A DNA stretch of 64,000 nucleotides, taken from NCBI GenBank assembly GCA_965204155.1, contig OZ241971.1, positions 496,001 through 560,000 of the forward strand, written 5' to 3'. Source of the stretch: UBA6522 sp965204155 (GTDB taxonomy: Bacteria > Pseudomonadota > Gammaproteobacteria > Steroidobacterales > Rariloculaceae). The notes under the pieces were generated by a model. It did no database searches. It had not been told where the DNA came from and saw only the letters and a list, made by a program, of their open reading frames with translations. The first letter of the stretch is position 1, and every line of letters starts with the position of its first letter. Below, one piece after another: positions 52,856 through 62,644 of this stretch. The position numbers and the translations under genes were made by a program.

Positions 52856-55537
52856 GTGAGCAAAAAAGGCGGCAAACGGTTGAGGCGGTGGGCGCCGGCA
52901 AGCGGCAGGGGCACGGCGATGCGCAGGTACGGCAGACTCACAGCCGCCCTCGGAGCCTTCATGGGAGCCGGTTTGCTGGCCATTGCCGCGCTGATCTCCG
53001 GAGGCTATTTCTATGTGGCGCCGGGACTTCCCCAGGCCGAAGAGTTGCGGGACATCCGCGTTCAGATTCCACTGTCCATCTACAGCCGCGACGGGCGGCT
53101 GATCTCCCAGTTCGGCGAGCGGCGCACGCCGGTTGACCTTGCGGACATGCCTCCGGTCATCGTCGAAGCGGTCCTTGCGGCCGAGGACGATCGCTTCTTC
53201 GAGCATCCGGGCATCGATTACCAGGGTACGTTGCGGGCGATCCTGCTGTTCGTTCTCAACGCGGGCGAGCCCGAGCAGGGCGGCAGCACCATCACCCAGC
53301 AGATCGCCCGGCAGTACTTTCTGACCCGGGATCGAACGCTGGTGCGAAAGTTCAAGGAGTGGATTCTGGCGGTCCGCATCGAGCGGGAATTCACCAAGCA
53401 GGAAATTCTCGACATCTTCCTGAATACCACTTTCTTCGGCCAGCATGCCCACGGAGTGGCCGCCGCCGCACAGACCTTCTTCGGCAAGCCGCTTGAGGAA
53501 ATCAGCCTGTCGGATGCCGCCATCATCGCCGGAATTCCACGCGGTCCCTCCATATTCAATCCGATCGCAAGCCCCGAGGCGGCCAAGCAGCGCCGGGCCT
53601 ACGTGCTGCGCCGCATGCGCGAACTCGGGTACATCTCCGCCGAGGAGCAGCGGCAGGCTCTGAGCGTGCCCGTCGACGGCCGGCGCTACGGTCCCGAACA
53701 GCAGCTCGACGCCCCCTACGTGGCGGAAATGGTGCGCGCGGAAATGATCCGGCGCTTCGGACTCGCCGCCTACACTGCCGGTCTCAAGGTCACCACGACC
53801 ATCGACAGCCGCCTGCAGCGTGCCGCGGACGACGCGCTGAGGGGCGCCTTGATCGATTACGACGAACGCCACGGGTACCGGGGACCGCTGGCGCGCATTC
53901 CCGCCGAGGCGTTGGTCCCCGGCGACGCGAGTAATGCCGCTGGCGGTGGTGACGACCTCTTGCGGGCCGACGGGGAGGATCCCGAATCGGCCTGGCGAGC
54001 ACTGCTGGACGACTATGAGCCGGTCGCAGGCTACCGCACGGGACTGGTGGTCGGCCTGGAGCCGATCCCCCGGGACGACGATGCCCCGACGGCCACCTCC
54101 GCCGTCATCGACGGCTCCGCCGCGAATGAAGACGATCCCGCGATGGTCGAGGAGCAATCCGAGCAGGAACTCCGCGCCTTGGCGTACTTCAACGACATGG
54201 GACTTGTCCCCGTGGAGCTGGAGTCGGTGGGATGGGCCGCTCCCTACATCGACGAGAACCGCACCGGCAACCGGCCGGGCGGTGTGGCCGACGTTCTCGC
54301 TCCCGGCGATATCGTGCGATTCCGGGAAACGGCAGCCGGGGCCTTGCGTCTGGGCCAGGTCCCGGAAGCGCAGGGAGCCCTGGTTGCGCTGGATCCCATG
54401 GACGGGGCCGTGACCGCGCTATCCGGCGGTTTCGACTTCTTTCTCAGCAATTTCAACCGTGTCACCCAATCCCGGCGCCAGCCGGGCTCGGCCTTCAAGC
54501 CCTTCGTCTATTCGGCGGCACTGGACCGCGGCTTCACGGCAGCCTCCATCTTCAACGATGCACCGATCGTCGAGCCCAGCCCGGAACTGGAAGGGTTCTG
54601 GCGCCCGACCAACTACTCGGAAGGGTTCAATGGTCCGACGCGGCTGCGCGAAGCACTGATCAAGTCCCTCAACCTGGTCTCGGTGCGCGTCATGCAGCAG
54701 GCCGGCCTGCCGCATACGGTCGACTACGTGAGACGCTTCGGGTTCGACGAGCTGGCGGCACCGATGAATCCCTCCATGTCGCTGGGCGCCGGCGGCGTGG
54801 CGCCCCTGGACCTGGCCGGGGGGTACGCGGTACTGGCGAACGGGGGCTCCTACGTGGAGCCCTACCTCATCGAGAAGGTTGTTGACGCGGATGGCGAGAC
54901 GCTCTTCGCCGCCGCACCCGCGCTGGCCTGCAGGAATTGCGAGGAGCCGGAACGGTTCGAGGCCGAGCTGTTGCATTCGATCAGCGACATTTACGGCACG
55001 CGCCCACCGGCGGAACGCATCGCGGACGCACAGAACATCTACCTCATGAACGACATGCTGGCGGACGTGGTCCTTCGGGGAACCGGGGTGCGGGCCTCCC
55101 GGGAACTCGGCCGCACGGACCTCAGGGGCAAGACCGGCACCACCAACGACCGGCGCGATGCCTGGTTCGCCGGCTTCAACGGGGACGTCGTTGCCGCGGC
55201 CTGGGTCGGATTTGACCAGGAGCGCTCGCTGGGTAACGGCGAGCAAGGGGCGCGCACCGCCCTGCCGATGTGGATCGAGTTCATGCGGGTCGCGCTGGAC
55301 GGGCGTCCCCTGAACAGCATGGAGCGCCCCCCGGGCATAATCGATGTGCGGATCGACCCGGCCACGGGCCTGGCGGCGGGCAGCGGTGAAGCGAGCCTGT
55401 TCGAGAAGTTCAGGATGGAGTACGCACCGCGGGCGCCGTCGCCTCGAATCCAGGCACCGCAGGCGCCGGCGGAAACGCTGACGGGCAACCCGCTTCCGAA
55501 TACCGAGGAAATCGTTGAACCGGGCCGGATCTTCTAG
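52856..55537 (+). CDS. mrcA: Penicillin-binding protein 1A
   Basis: Bifunctional murein glycosyltransferase/transpeptidase in the inner membrane (ponA/mrcA). It is 893 residues from a GTG at 52856 with AGGT seven bases upstream; ATG 52919 is possible. A basic N-tail and one membrane helix come first. The glycosyltransferase follows with AAEDDRFFEHPGID, GGSTITQQ and EIFLN-like LDIFLNTTFFG. An OB-like insertion is in the middle. The transpeptidase serine is in QPGSAFKP at about residue 545, with KTGTTN at about 759. Divergent from pilM, as in many relatives. Confidence 0.96.
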   Translation: MSKKGGKRLRRWAPASGRGTAMRRYGRLTAALGAFMGAGLLAIAALISGGYFYVAPGLPQAEELRDIRVQIPLSIYSRDGRLISQFGERRTPVDLADMPPVIVEAVLAAEDDRFFEHPGIDYQGTLRAILLFVLNAGEPEQGGSTITQQIARQYFLTRDRTLVRKFKEWILAVRIEREFTKQEILDIFLNTTFFGQHAHGVAAAAQTFFGKPLEEISLSDAAIIAGIPRGPSIFNPIASPEAAKQRRAYVLRRMRELGYISAEEQRQALSVPVDGRRYGPEQQLDAPYVAEMVRAEMIRRFGLAAYTAGLKVTTTIDSRLQRAADDALRGALIDYDERHGYRGPLARIPAEALVPGDASNAAGGGDDLLRADGEDPESAWRALLDDYEPVAGYRTGLVVGLEPIPRDDDAPTATSAVIDGSAANEDDPAMVEEQSEQELRALAYFNDMGLVPVELESVGWAAPYIDENRTGNRPGGVADVLAPGDIVRFRETAAGALRLGQVPEAQGALVALDPMDGAVTALSGGFDFFLSNFNRVTQSRRQPGSAFKPFVYSAALDRGFTAASIFNDAPIVEPSPELEGFWRPTNYSEGFNGPTRLREALIKSLNLVSVRVMQQAGLPHTVDYVRRFGFDELAAPMNPSMSLGAGGVAPLDLAGGYAVLANGGSYVEPYLIEKVVDADGETLFAAAPALACRNCEEPERFEAELLHSISDIYGTRPPAERIADAQNIYLMNDMLADVVLRGTGVRASRELGRTDLRGKTGTTNDRRDAWFAGFNGDVVAAAWVGFDQERSLGNGEQGARTALPMWIEFMRVALDGRPLNSMERPPGIIDVRIDPATGLAAGSGEASLFEKFRMEYAPRAPSPRIQAPQAPAETLTGNPLPNTEEIVEPGRIF

Positions 55538-55566
55538 TCTGTGCCCCAGGGGAGGAGACAGACGCC

Positions 55567-56160
55567 ATGGCCACCTCCGAATCGCTCAGGGATCGGCTGG
55601 CGCAGGAAGCTGCGCGGCTGATGATCGAACACGGGATCCGGGACTACGGGCTCGCCAAGCGCAAGGCCGCCCGCCGCCTGGGCGTGCGGGCCGGCTGGGC
55701 GCTTCCGGGCAACGCTGAAATCGATGCACGGGTGACCGAGTGGCAGGAACTCTTCGAGCCCGAAACCCATGGCCGCCGGCTACGCGAGCTTCGCGGCCTG
55801 GCGCTGGAAGTGATGGACGCCTTCTCCGTATTCAATCCCCGTCTTGCGGGCCCCGTGCTGAGTGGCGCGATCAACGTGAACTCGCCCATTGAAGTGCACC
55901 TGTTTACCGATGCCCCCGAGAACGTGGCGATGTCTCTTGACGCCTGGGGCAAGACCTTCAGGGATTGCCAGCGCCGCTACCGCTATAACGGCCGCGGCGT
56001 CACCCTCATTCCGGGCTTCCGTTTCAATATCCGCGGCCGGCGGGTCGATGCGCTGGTCTTTCCGGACAAGGGCCTGAGGCAGGCGCCCATGAGCCCCGTG
56101 GATGGCCGGCCCATGCCCCGTGCAAACCGGACCCGCCTCCGGGCCCTGCTGGAGGACTAG
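55567..56160 (+). CDS. Conserved hypothetical protein
   Basis: It is 197 residues with GGAGGAGA in front of the ATG. The N-terminal helical part (RLAQEAARLMIEHGIRDYGLAKRKAARRLG) is followed by an alpha/beta part containing LSGAINVNSPIEVHLFTDAPENV, which vaguely recalls a nucleotidyltransferase fold but lacks a clear GS...DxD. It ends basic. No signal peptide or membrane helix is present. The function is not known. It starts 29 bases after ponA and is probably co-transcribed with it. Confidence 0.75.
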   Translation: MATSESLRDRLAQEAARLMIEHGIRDYGLAKRKAARRLGVRAGWALPGNAEIDARVTEWQELFEPETHGRRLRELRGLALEVMDAFSVFNPRLAGPVLSGAINVNSPIEVHLFTDAPENVAMSLDAWGKTFRDCQRRYRYNGRGVTLIPGFRFNIRGRRVDALVFPDKGLRQAPMSPVDGRPMPRANRTRLRALLED

Positions 56161-56166
56161 AAGCCC

Positions 56167-56712
56167 ATGGCGAGCGTCCCGGCCGTGCGGCATGGACGGT
56201 GCCTGATCGCCTTGTTTCTGTGCGGTTCGGCAACGGCGCAGGAAGCCGTCACGGACAACTTCGTCCTCGGTACCACAGGGAACCGTGAGGTCGTCGTGCT
56301 GCCGGCCGCCAACGCCTCGACGCAACTGGCTGCAGTGTCCGGACCGATATCGGCACAGTCCTTCGAGACAAGTTCCCAACGCATACACAGCGTATCGTTC
56401 GAAGGCGAAACGTTCAGGGCGTCCACACCGCTGGAAGGACCCATGTCGCGAATCGTCTTCGATCCGGCCCAACGCAGGTTCGTACCACTGTTGCCGAGTA
56501 TCCGCGTTGAGCTGGATGATTTCTCCAGACTGGATTCCGTCGCGGACCGCCTTGGCGCGGTCGATGCAACGCCATTCGAGAGCCTGGGCTTTGCGATCAT
56601 TGAATTGCCGGAGGCGCTGCACCCGGTGGAGGCAATCGAAATGCTGAGCGGGTCGCCCGAAGTCGGCGAGGCGTCGTTACGGCTGCGCGGACCGCAGATC
56701 CGTTTGCGGTAG
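56167..56712 (+). CDS. Secreted protein with protease-prodomain-like C-terminus
   Basis: A 181-residue exported protein. The signal peptide (CLIALFLCGSATAQEA) is followed by a poorly defined region, then by LDSVADRLGAVDATPFESLGFAIIELPEALHPVEAIEMLSGSPEVGEASLRLRGPQ. That resembles the propeptide/inhibitor (I9-like) unit of secreted subtilases, but no protease domain follows. It could be a stand-alone inhibitor or chaperone, or a remnant; this is only a pattern judgement. GGAGG in the end of the previous gene serves as its ribosome site. Confidence 0.6.
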   Translation: MASVPAVRHGRCLIALFLCGSATAQEAVTDNFVLGTTGNREVVVLPAANASTQLAAVSGPISAQSFETSSQRIHSVSFEGETFRASTPLEGPMSRIVFDPAQRRFVPLLPSIRVELDDFSRLDSVADRLGAVDATPFESLGFAIIELPEALHPVEAIEMLSGSPEVGEASLRLRGPQIRLR

Positions 56713-56774
56713 GAGCGGCAATCCCACAGACTTCCGCGGCTCCCGCTTTCCCCTGCGGCCAATGTCCCGGGCTG

Positions 56775-57611
56775 CTAACCGGACGCGGACGACCTCTTTC
56801 GCAGCCAGGCCACGGTCCACAGCAGGCAGAGAGCGAAGACGATCAGAAATGCGGCCACGGCCAGGATGGCCGGGCTGATATTCTCCCGGATGCCGGCCCA
56901 CATCTGCCGCGGGATCGTTCGCTGCTCGACGCCCGCCAGGAACAGAACCACGACCACCTCGTCGAACGAAGTCGCGAAGGCGAACAGCGCCCCGGAAATG
57001 ACACCGGGCGCAATCAGCGGTAGCTGTACGCTGCGGAAGGTGCGCACGGGCCCCGCGCCCAGCGAAGCTGCCGCACGCGTCATGTTGCGGTTGTAGCCTG
57101 CCAGCGTCGCCGTGACGGTGATCACCACGAAGGGGGTGCCAAGCACGGCATGCGCCAGGATCAGGCCCAGGTGCGTCTGCCCGAGACCCAGCCGAGTGTA
57201 GAAGAAGAACATCCCCGCGGCGGCGATGATCACGGGGGTCACGAGCGGCGAGATGAGAAATCCCATCACCAGGCGCCGTGCGGGCATGTGCGGGCTGGAC
57301 AGGCCGAGCGCCGCCAGGGTACCCAGCAACGTGGCCAGCGCCGTTGCCGCCGTGCCGATGACGAGGCTGTTCGCCAGGGCGCCGGTCCATGCGTCGTCGG
57401 TCATCACTTCCCGGTACCAGCGCAACGACCATGCCTCCGGATCGAGCCGGAGCATGCCTTCGGTAAAGGTGAAATACGGTTCGGCGTTGAAACTCAGGGG
57501 AAGGATTACGAGGATCGGCGCGATGAGGAACACCAGAACACCCACGCAGTAGCCCAGGTAGGCGACCCGCCCGAGACGTCCGATTCCGCCGATTCCGCCT
57601 GCTTCCGCCAT
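56775..57611 (-). CDS. ABC transporter permease, PotC-like
   Basis: A 278-residue inner-membrane permease with six predicted helices. The cytoplasmic EAA loop (MTRAAASLGAGPVRTFRSVQLPLIAPGVISG) contacts the ATPase. It resembles the PotC/YdcV group for spermidine/putrescine or related cations. It lies on the same strand as, and just after, the PotB-like gene. Confidence 0.87.
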   Translation of the reverse strand: MAEAGGIGGIGRLGRVAYLGYCVGVLVFLIAPILVILPLSFNAEPYFTFTEGMLRLDPEAWSLRWYREVMTDDAWTGALANSLVIGTAATALATLLGTLAALGLSSPHMPARRLVMGFLISPLVTPVIIAAAGMFFFYTRLGLGQTHLGLILAHAVLGTPFVVITVTATLAGYNRNMTRAAASLGAGPVRTFRSVQLPLIAPGVISGALFAFATSFDEVVVVLFLAGVEQRTIPRQMWAGIRENISPAILAVAAFLIVFALCLLWTVAWLRKRSSASG

Positions 57612-57639
57612 TTCAGGTCACACCGGGACGCCCGCCGCC

Positions 57640-58839
57640 TCAGGTCACGCCGATGCGGCCGCCGCCGGCGACTCGGTCGTAGAGGATGTACAGGCCGGTC
57701 ACGCAGACCAGGATGATGCCGCCGAGCGCCGACGCCAGCCCCCAGTTCAGCGAGGTCTGCATGTGATACGCGACCATGTTGGAGATCAACTGGCCCGTGC
57801 TGCCGCCCACCAGGGCCGGGGTGATGTAGTAGCCGATGGCGAGAATGAAAACCAGCAGGCTTCCGGCGCCTACCCCCGGGAGCGACTGCGGCCAGTAGAC
57901 GCGCAGGAACGCCTGCGCGGGTCCGGCGCCGAGGGAGGCGGCGGCGCTCATGTGCGATCGGGGGATGGTGCGCATGACCGAATAAAGCGGCAACACCATG
58001 AACGGCAGCAGCACATGGGTCATGGCCACGAAGGTCCCGGTCATGTTGTAGATCAGGGCCAGCCGCGAATCTTCGGCCACGAACCCGGCAGCGACCAGCA
58101 GGTCGTTGATGACGCCCTGGTTCTGCAGCAGTACGATCCAGGAGGTGGTGCGCACCAGCAGCGAAGTCCAGAACGGCACCAGCACCAGCGCGAGCAGGAT
58201 TCCGCTGCGCCGGGGCGGCGAGTGCGCGATCAGGTGCGCAAGGGGATAGCCGAGCATGAGGCACAGCAGGGTGACGCCCAGGCTCACCGCCAGGGTGCGC
58301 GTGAAGAGCGGGATGTAGATGCGCCGGTCCGGCGCCTGCCGCGCCACCGAACCGTCGGGCAGGCGGGTCAGGTCAACCGCCGCCAGGTAGTGCCTCGCCG
58401 TGAAACGCTCGCCCGCCGTGCGCAGCGCGTGCCAGGTTTCGATCTCCTCCCAGGCGGGATTGATCTCCACCATCGTGTCGCGCCAGGCATCGCCGGAGGC
58501 GTCCCGCAACCGCCGCGCGGAAACCACCAGTACGCTGCGCAAACCGCCCTGGACCCGGTTGACCCGGCCAGCGATCTGGCCGATGGTCCGCTCCTCCTGA
58601 GCGACGAGCAGTTCCCGGCCCGCGGCCTCGAAAACCACGTCTTCCGGGACGCTCATACCGTCCCAATCATCCAGCAGCGCAACCGTTTCCGGCAGAGCGT
58701 CGGCAACTACCGGGTCGTAGACGCTGCGCACCAGCATCGACACCAGCGGTGCGACGAATGTCACGCCCACGAACGCCACCAGCGGCAGCGCCAGGCCCGC
58801 AGCGCGCAGGCGCGCGCGCCGTTCGCCCGCGCTACGCAT
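57640..58839 (-). CDS. ABC transporter permease, PotB-like, with enlarged first loop
   Basis: It is 399 residues, against about 285 for PotB. After the first helix (about 15-38) there is a roughly 150-residue charged segment (PETVALLDDWDGMSVPEDV...RLPDGSVARQAPDRRIYIPLF), presumably periplasmic, before the second helix. The remaining helices and the EAA loop (MSAAASLGAGPAQAFLRVYWPQSLPGV) are typical. It overlaps the ATPase gene by 8 bases. Large loops of this kind occur in some PotB-like permeases. Confidence 0.85.
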   Translation of the reverse strand: MRSAGERRARLRAAGLALPLVAFVGVTFVAPLVSMLVRSVYDPVVADALPETVALLDDWDGMSVPEDVVFEAAGRELLVAQEERTIGQIAGRVNRVQGGLRSVLVVSARRLRDASGDAWRDTMVEINPAWEEIETWHALRTAGERFTARHYLAAVDLTRLPDGSVARQAPDRRIYIPLFTRTLAVSLGVTLLCLMLGYPLAHLIAHSPPRRSGILLALVLVPFWTSLLVRTTSWIVLLQNQGVINDLLVAAGFVAEDSRLALIYNMTGTFVAMTHVLLPFMVLPLYSVMRTIPRSHMSAAASLGAGPAQAFLRVYWPQSLPGVGAGSLLVFILAIGYYITPALVGGSTGQLISNMVAYHMQTSLNWGLASALGGIILVCVTGLYILYDRVAGGGRIGVT

Positions 58840-59953
58840 CGTGATCTTCGCCGGGGTCCAGCACCCGGCAGTCGGTCGGCGTCCAGCCGATCCGGATCTC
58901 GTCGCCTTCGAGCACCGCGCCGTGGCCGACCATGTTCGGAATCTTGGCGATGAAGTCCCTGCGTCCGCACGCGTCCACGCGGATTCTCAGGTGATCGCCG
59001 ACAAAGGTGATGTCCTGGATACGCGCGTCGAATTCGTTAGTATAGAGACCTTGCCGCGGCGCCACGGCGACCCGCTCGGGGCGAATCGACAGCGTGGTGG
59101 CGTCGCCCGGTTCGCAGGGTGCGACGAGAATGGCCTTGACGACGTGCTCGCCCACCTGGACCCGGCAGATGTCCTTGTCGATCGACAGCACGCGGCCGTG
59201 CAGGCGATTGTTTTCGCCGATGAATCGCGCCACGAAGGACCGTTCCGGCTCCTCGTAGAGCGACTCGGGCGGCGCCACCTGCTCGATGCGCCCGTCCTTG
59301 AGGACGGCCACGCGGTCCGACATGACCATCGCCTCCTGCTGATCGTGGGTCACGTAGACGATGGTCACGCCGAGGGTCTGATGGATGCGGCGGATCTCGT
59401 ACTGCATCTCCTCGCGCAGGTGCCGGTCCAGGGCGCCCAGGGGTTCGTCCATGAGCACCAGGTCGGGCTCGAAGACCAGCGCCCGGGCGATGGCCACGCG
59501 CTGCTGCTGCCCGCCGGAAAGCTGGTTCGGACGCCGTCCCTCAAAGCCGCCCAGACGGACTAACTCCAGCGTGCGCTGAACGCGGTCCCTGGTCTCGTCA
59601 CGGGATACTCCACGTACATCCAGCGGAAAGGCAAGATTCTCCGCAACCGTCATGTGCGGAAACAGCGCGTAGTCCTGAAAGACCATGCCGATCCCCCGCT
59701 GGCGCGGCGGCAGCGCATGCACCGAGCGGCCCTCGATGCGAATGGCCCCGGTGGTCGGCGCCTCGAATCCGGCGAGCATCATCAGGCAGGTGGTCTTGCC
59801 CGAACCGGACGGACCGAGCAGGCTCAGAAACTCGCCCCGGCGAACCGTCAGGTTGAAATCCTGAACGGCCATGACGCGGCCGTCATAGCTCTTGCCGATG
59901 TTCTCGAATTCTACGTGGGGATCGCCGCTGGCTGGACGTTTTTCCATTGTCAT
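58832..59953 (-). CDS. ABC transporter ATPase, PotA-like
   Basis: A 373-residue ATPase. Walker A is GPSGSGKTT, the signature LSGGQQQR, Walker B LVLMDEPLGALD and switch YVTHDQQEA, followed by a C-terminal TOBE domain (about 280-360). This is the energising subunit of a spermidine/putrescine-type (MOI/PotA) importer with the two permeases downstream. No periplasmic binding-protein gene is beside it, so the substrate stays open. Confidence 0.9.
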   Translation of the reverse strand: MTMEKRPASGDPHVEFENIGKSYDGRVMAVQDFNLTVRRGEFLSLLGPSGSGKTTCLMMLAGFEAPTTGAIRIEGRSVHALPPRQRGIGMVFQDYALFPHMTVAENLAFPLDVRGVSRDETRDRVQRTLELVRLGGFEGRRPNQLSGGQQQRVAIARALVFEPDLVLMDEPLGALDRHLREEMQYEIRRIHQTLGVTIVYVTHDQQEAMVMSDRVAVLKDGRIEQVAPPESLYEEPERSFVARFIGENNRLHGRVLSIDKDICRVQVGEHVVKAILVAPCEPGDATTLSIRPERVAVAPRQGLYTNEFDARIQDITFVGDHLRIRVDACGRRDFIAKIPNMVGHGAVLEGDEIRIGWTPTDCRVLDPGEDHDA

Positions 59954-60179
59954 GGGGCACTATCGCGGGAAATCGGTGGGGACATTAGCATCAGAGCCGG
60001 CGATCGTCACGCGAGTTTGTTGAACGGCAGGCGTCGGTTCCCGGGGAACATTTCGTAGAATACGACCATATCTGCCCGGATTGCGAAATTCCCGGCGGCA
60101 AGGCTGCCGCTCAAGCGTATGCGAGCTATAGAATCGGGAAACAGAGACGGAAAAGATCCCATTGCACCTGTGAACCAGG

Positions 60180-61682
60180 ATGACGCAGTTCCAACACTAC
60201 ATCGACGGTAGACGCGTTCGGGGGACGGTCGGGCGTTCGACCGATGTGTTCGACCCGGCTGCGGGAACGGTCGCGGGCAAGGTGCCCCTCGCATCTGTCG
60301 AAGAAGTGAGCAGTGCGGTGAACGCGGCCCAGACAGCGTTTCCCAAATGGTCGGCCATGACGCCACTGCGTCGAGCGCGGATTCTTTACAGATTCAAGAG
60401 CCTCCTTGAACAGCACGCGGACGAACTGGCGTCACTGATTTCCCGGGAACACGGCAAGACGCATGGCGACGCACTGGGAGAACTCGAGCGCGGCATCGAG
60501 GTGGTGGAATTCGCCTGCGGCGGGCCGCACCTGCTCAAGGGCGAAGTGACCGACAGCGTCGGAGTCAACGTCGACAGCCACTCGCTTCGTCAGCCGCTGG
60601 GAGTTGTTGCAGGCATAACGCCCTTCAACTTCCCCGTCATGGTGCCCTTGTGGATGTTCCCGGTTGCCATCGCCTGCGGCAACACGTTCGTGCTGAAACC
60701 ATCCGAGCGCGCCCCGTCGGCGCCCACCCGGGTTGCGGAGTTGTTGTCGGAGGCAGGCGTGCCCGACGGCGTATTGAATGTTGTCCATGGCGACAAGGTC
60801 GCCGTCGATGCACTGCTTGAACATGAACAGGTGCAGGCGGTCAGTTTTGTCGGTTCGACCAGGGTCGCCAGGTACGTCTATACGACCGGAGCCGCGCATG
60901 GCAAGCGTGTCCAGGCACTTGGCGGCGCGAAGAACCACATGGTCATCATGCCCGACGCGGACCTGGACAAGGCGGCAGACGCCCTGATGGGTGCCGCATT
61001 CGGCTCGGCGGGCGAACGTTGCATGGCGGTCTCCGTCGCAGTCCCGGTGACCGACGCTGTAGCCGACGAGCTGGTTGCGCGACTGAAGTCGCGCGTGGCG
61101 ACTCTGCGCGTGGGTCCGGGCGACGATGGAGACACGGAAATGGGGCCTCTGGTCAGTCGCGGGCACCTGGAAAAGGTCTCGGGTTACATCGACAGCGGTG
61201 TTTCCGAGGGCGCAAACCTTGTCGTCGACGGCCGCAATTTCGTGATGAATCGGGACGGCCACCGGGAAGGCTTCTTCATTGGGGCCTCGATGTTCGACCA
61301 CGTCACGAACGACATGCGCATCTACAATGAAGAAATTTTCGGGCCGGTTCTGTCGATCGTCCGCGTCCCCGACTACCGTTCCGCCGTCGACCTCGTCAAT
61401 GGTCACGAATACGGTAACGGCGCGGCGATCTTCACCCGTGACGGGGACAGCGCCCGTTCGTTCGCCAGCGAAGTACAGGCCGGCATGGTAGGAGTGAACG
61501 TGCCCATCCCCGTCCCCATGGCATTTCACAGTTTTGGCGGATGGAAGAACTCGCTGTTCGGAGATCACCACATGTATGGGCCGGAAGGCGTGCGCTTCTA
61601 CACCCGGCTCAAGACAATCACGTCCCGTTGGCCCGGGGGCATGAAGTCAGGTGCAGATTTCGCGATGCCCACGATGAAATAG
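60180..61682 (+). CDS. mmsA: Methylmalonate-semialdehyde dehydrogenase (CoA-acylating)
   Basis: Oxidises methylmalonate or malonate semialdehyde to propionyl-CoA or acetyl-CoA in valine or beta-alanine/inositol breakdown. It is 500 residues of the aldehyde dehydrogenase fold. The MmsA-type motif GVVAGITPFNFPVMVPLWMFP, the nucleotide-binding VSFVGSTRVARYVYTTGAAHGKRVQALGGAKNH, and the active Cys in GSAGERCMA are visible. The end SLFGDHHMYGPEGVRFYTRLKTITSRW is typical. It is divergent from the PotA-like gene with 226 bases between; no clear operator was seen there. Confidence 0.95.
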   Translation: MTQFQHYIDGRRVRGTVGRSTDVFDPAAGTVAGKVPLASVEEVSSAVNAAQTAFPKWSAMTPLRRARILYRFKSLLEQHADELASLISREHGKTHGDALGELERGIEVVEFACGGPHLLKGEVTDSVGVNVDSHSLRQPLGVVAGITPFNFPVMVPLWMFPVAIACGNTFVLKPSERAPSAPTRVAELLSEAGVPDGVLNVVHGDKVAVDALLEHEQVQAVSFVGSTRVARYVYTTGAAHGKRVQALGGAKNHMVIMPDADLDKAADALMGAAFGSAGERCMAVSVAVPVTDAVADELVARLKSRVATLRVGPGDDGDTEMGPLVSRGHLEKVSGYIDSGVSEGANLVVDGRNFVMNRDGHREGFFIGASMFDHVTNDMRIYNEEIFGPVLSIVRVPDYRSAVDLVNGHEYGNGAAIFTRDGDSARSFASEVQAGMVGVNVPIPVPMAFHSFGGWKNSLFGDHHMYGPEGVRFYTRLKTITSRWPGGMKSGADFAMPTMK

Positions 61683-61737
61683 TCGAGGCTCGACGCATTG
61701 TTTGCCGATTACGGCCACGGGCAAATGCAACGCTGAA

Positions 61738-62547
61738 TCACCCACCGTGGCGGGGTGAAGCCGACCTGGTTTCGCCAATCAATTCGCGCGTGCGACTTAC
61801 GCTGTCGGAAGCAGCAGCCGACAGCAACCGCACATCGCTCGAAACTGTGACCATATCAAAACCCCAGCCCACGGCTCTGGCCGCATACTCCGGCGTTCCG
61901 CAGTGCAGCGCTGCTCGTATGCCTGCATCGTGCGCCGCAGCACGAATTTTCCGTATCGCCGTCACCATCTCCTCTTCTTCGCGATCGAAATGCGGAACCA
62001 GGCGGCCGTTGCCGATCCCGAGCGCGAGATCGGAGGGACCGATATACACACCGTCGATTCCGGGTGTCGACACGATCTCTTCCAGATTCTCCATCGCCTC
62101 GGCCGTCTCTATCATGGCAAGACAGAGGATTTCGTCGTTCGCTTGCTGTGCGTAATCCGCACCTGCCGATAACAGCGCGCGCGTCGGGCCGAAACTTCGG
62201 GTCCCGTCAGGCGGATAACGAACGTAGGAGACCAGCCGTTCAGCCTGCCGCCGGTTGTTGATCATCGGACAGATCACACCGTTGGCGCCGGCATCGAGCA
62301 CCTTCATGATGGCGCCCGCTTCCAGCCAGGGAACGCGGACCAGCGGAACGACACGGCTGGCGCGCATCGCCTGCAGCATCGGCACGACTTCGGAATAGCC
62401 GATCAGGCCGTGCTGCATGTCGATCGTGATGCTGTCATAGGGTTGCGCCGCCATGATCTCGGCAGAAAACGAATTCGCACTCGCCAACCATCCGTTGAGC
62501 GTTGCCTTGCCGTCTGTCCACTTCGGCTTCAAGGCATTCGTGATCAT
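61738..62547 (-). CDS. HpcH/HpaI-type aldolase
   Basis: A 269-residue beta/alpha-barrel class II aldolase of the HpcH/HpaI/GarL family. Landmarks are SITIDMQHGLIGYSEV (catalytic His), VPLVRVPW, LDAGANGVICPMINNRRQAE (Glu usually replaced here by Gln/Asn), EILCLAMIETAEAMENLEEI (metal Glu) and DGVYIGPSDLALGIG (metal Asp). The substrate is an oxo-acid aldol that cannot be assigned. ATG 62547 is preceded by GAGGA. On the same strand as, and after, the receptor gene. Confidence 0.88.
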   Translation of the reverse strand: MITNALKPKWTDGKATLNGWLASANSFSAEIMAAQPYDSITIDMQHGLIGYSEVVPMLQAMRASRVVPLVRVPWLEAGAIMKVLDAGANGVICPMINNRRQAERLVSYVRYPPDGTRSFGPTRALLSAGADYAQQANDEILCLAMIETAEAMENLEEIVSTPGIDGVYIGPSDLALGIGNGRLVPHFDREEEEMVTAIRKIRAAAHDAGIRAALHCGTPEYAARAVGWGFDMVTVSSDVRLLSAAASDSVSRTRELIGETRSASPRHGG

Positions 62548-62644
62548 TCCATTGTCCTCGGTTCGTTACTTGTGCACGGCTGAAACCGGCATCTGCAAAT
62601 TCCAACGCAACAGGCCATGCGTTGCCACCCGGCGCCTCGGCTGA

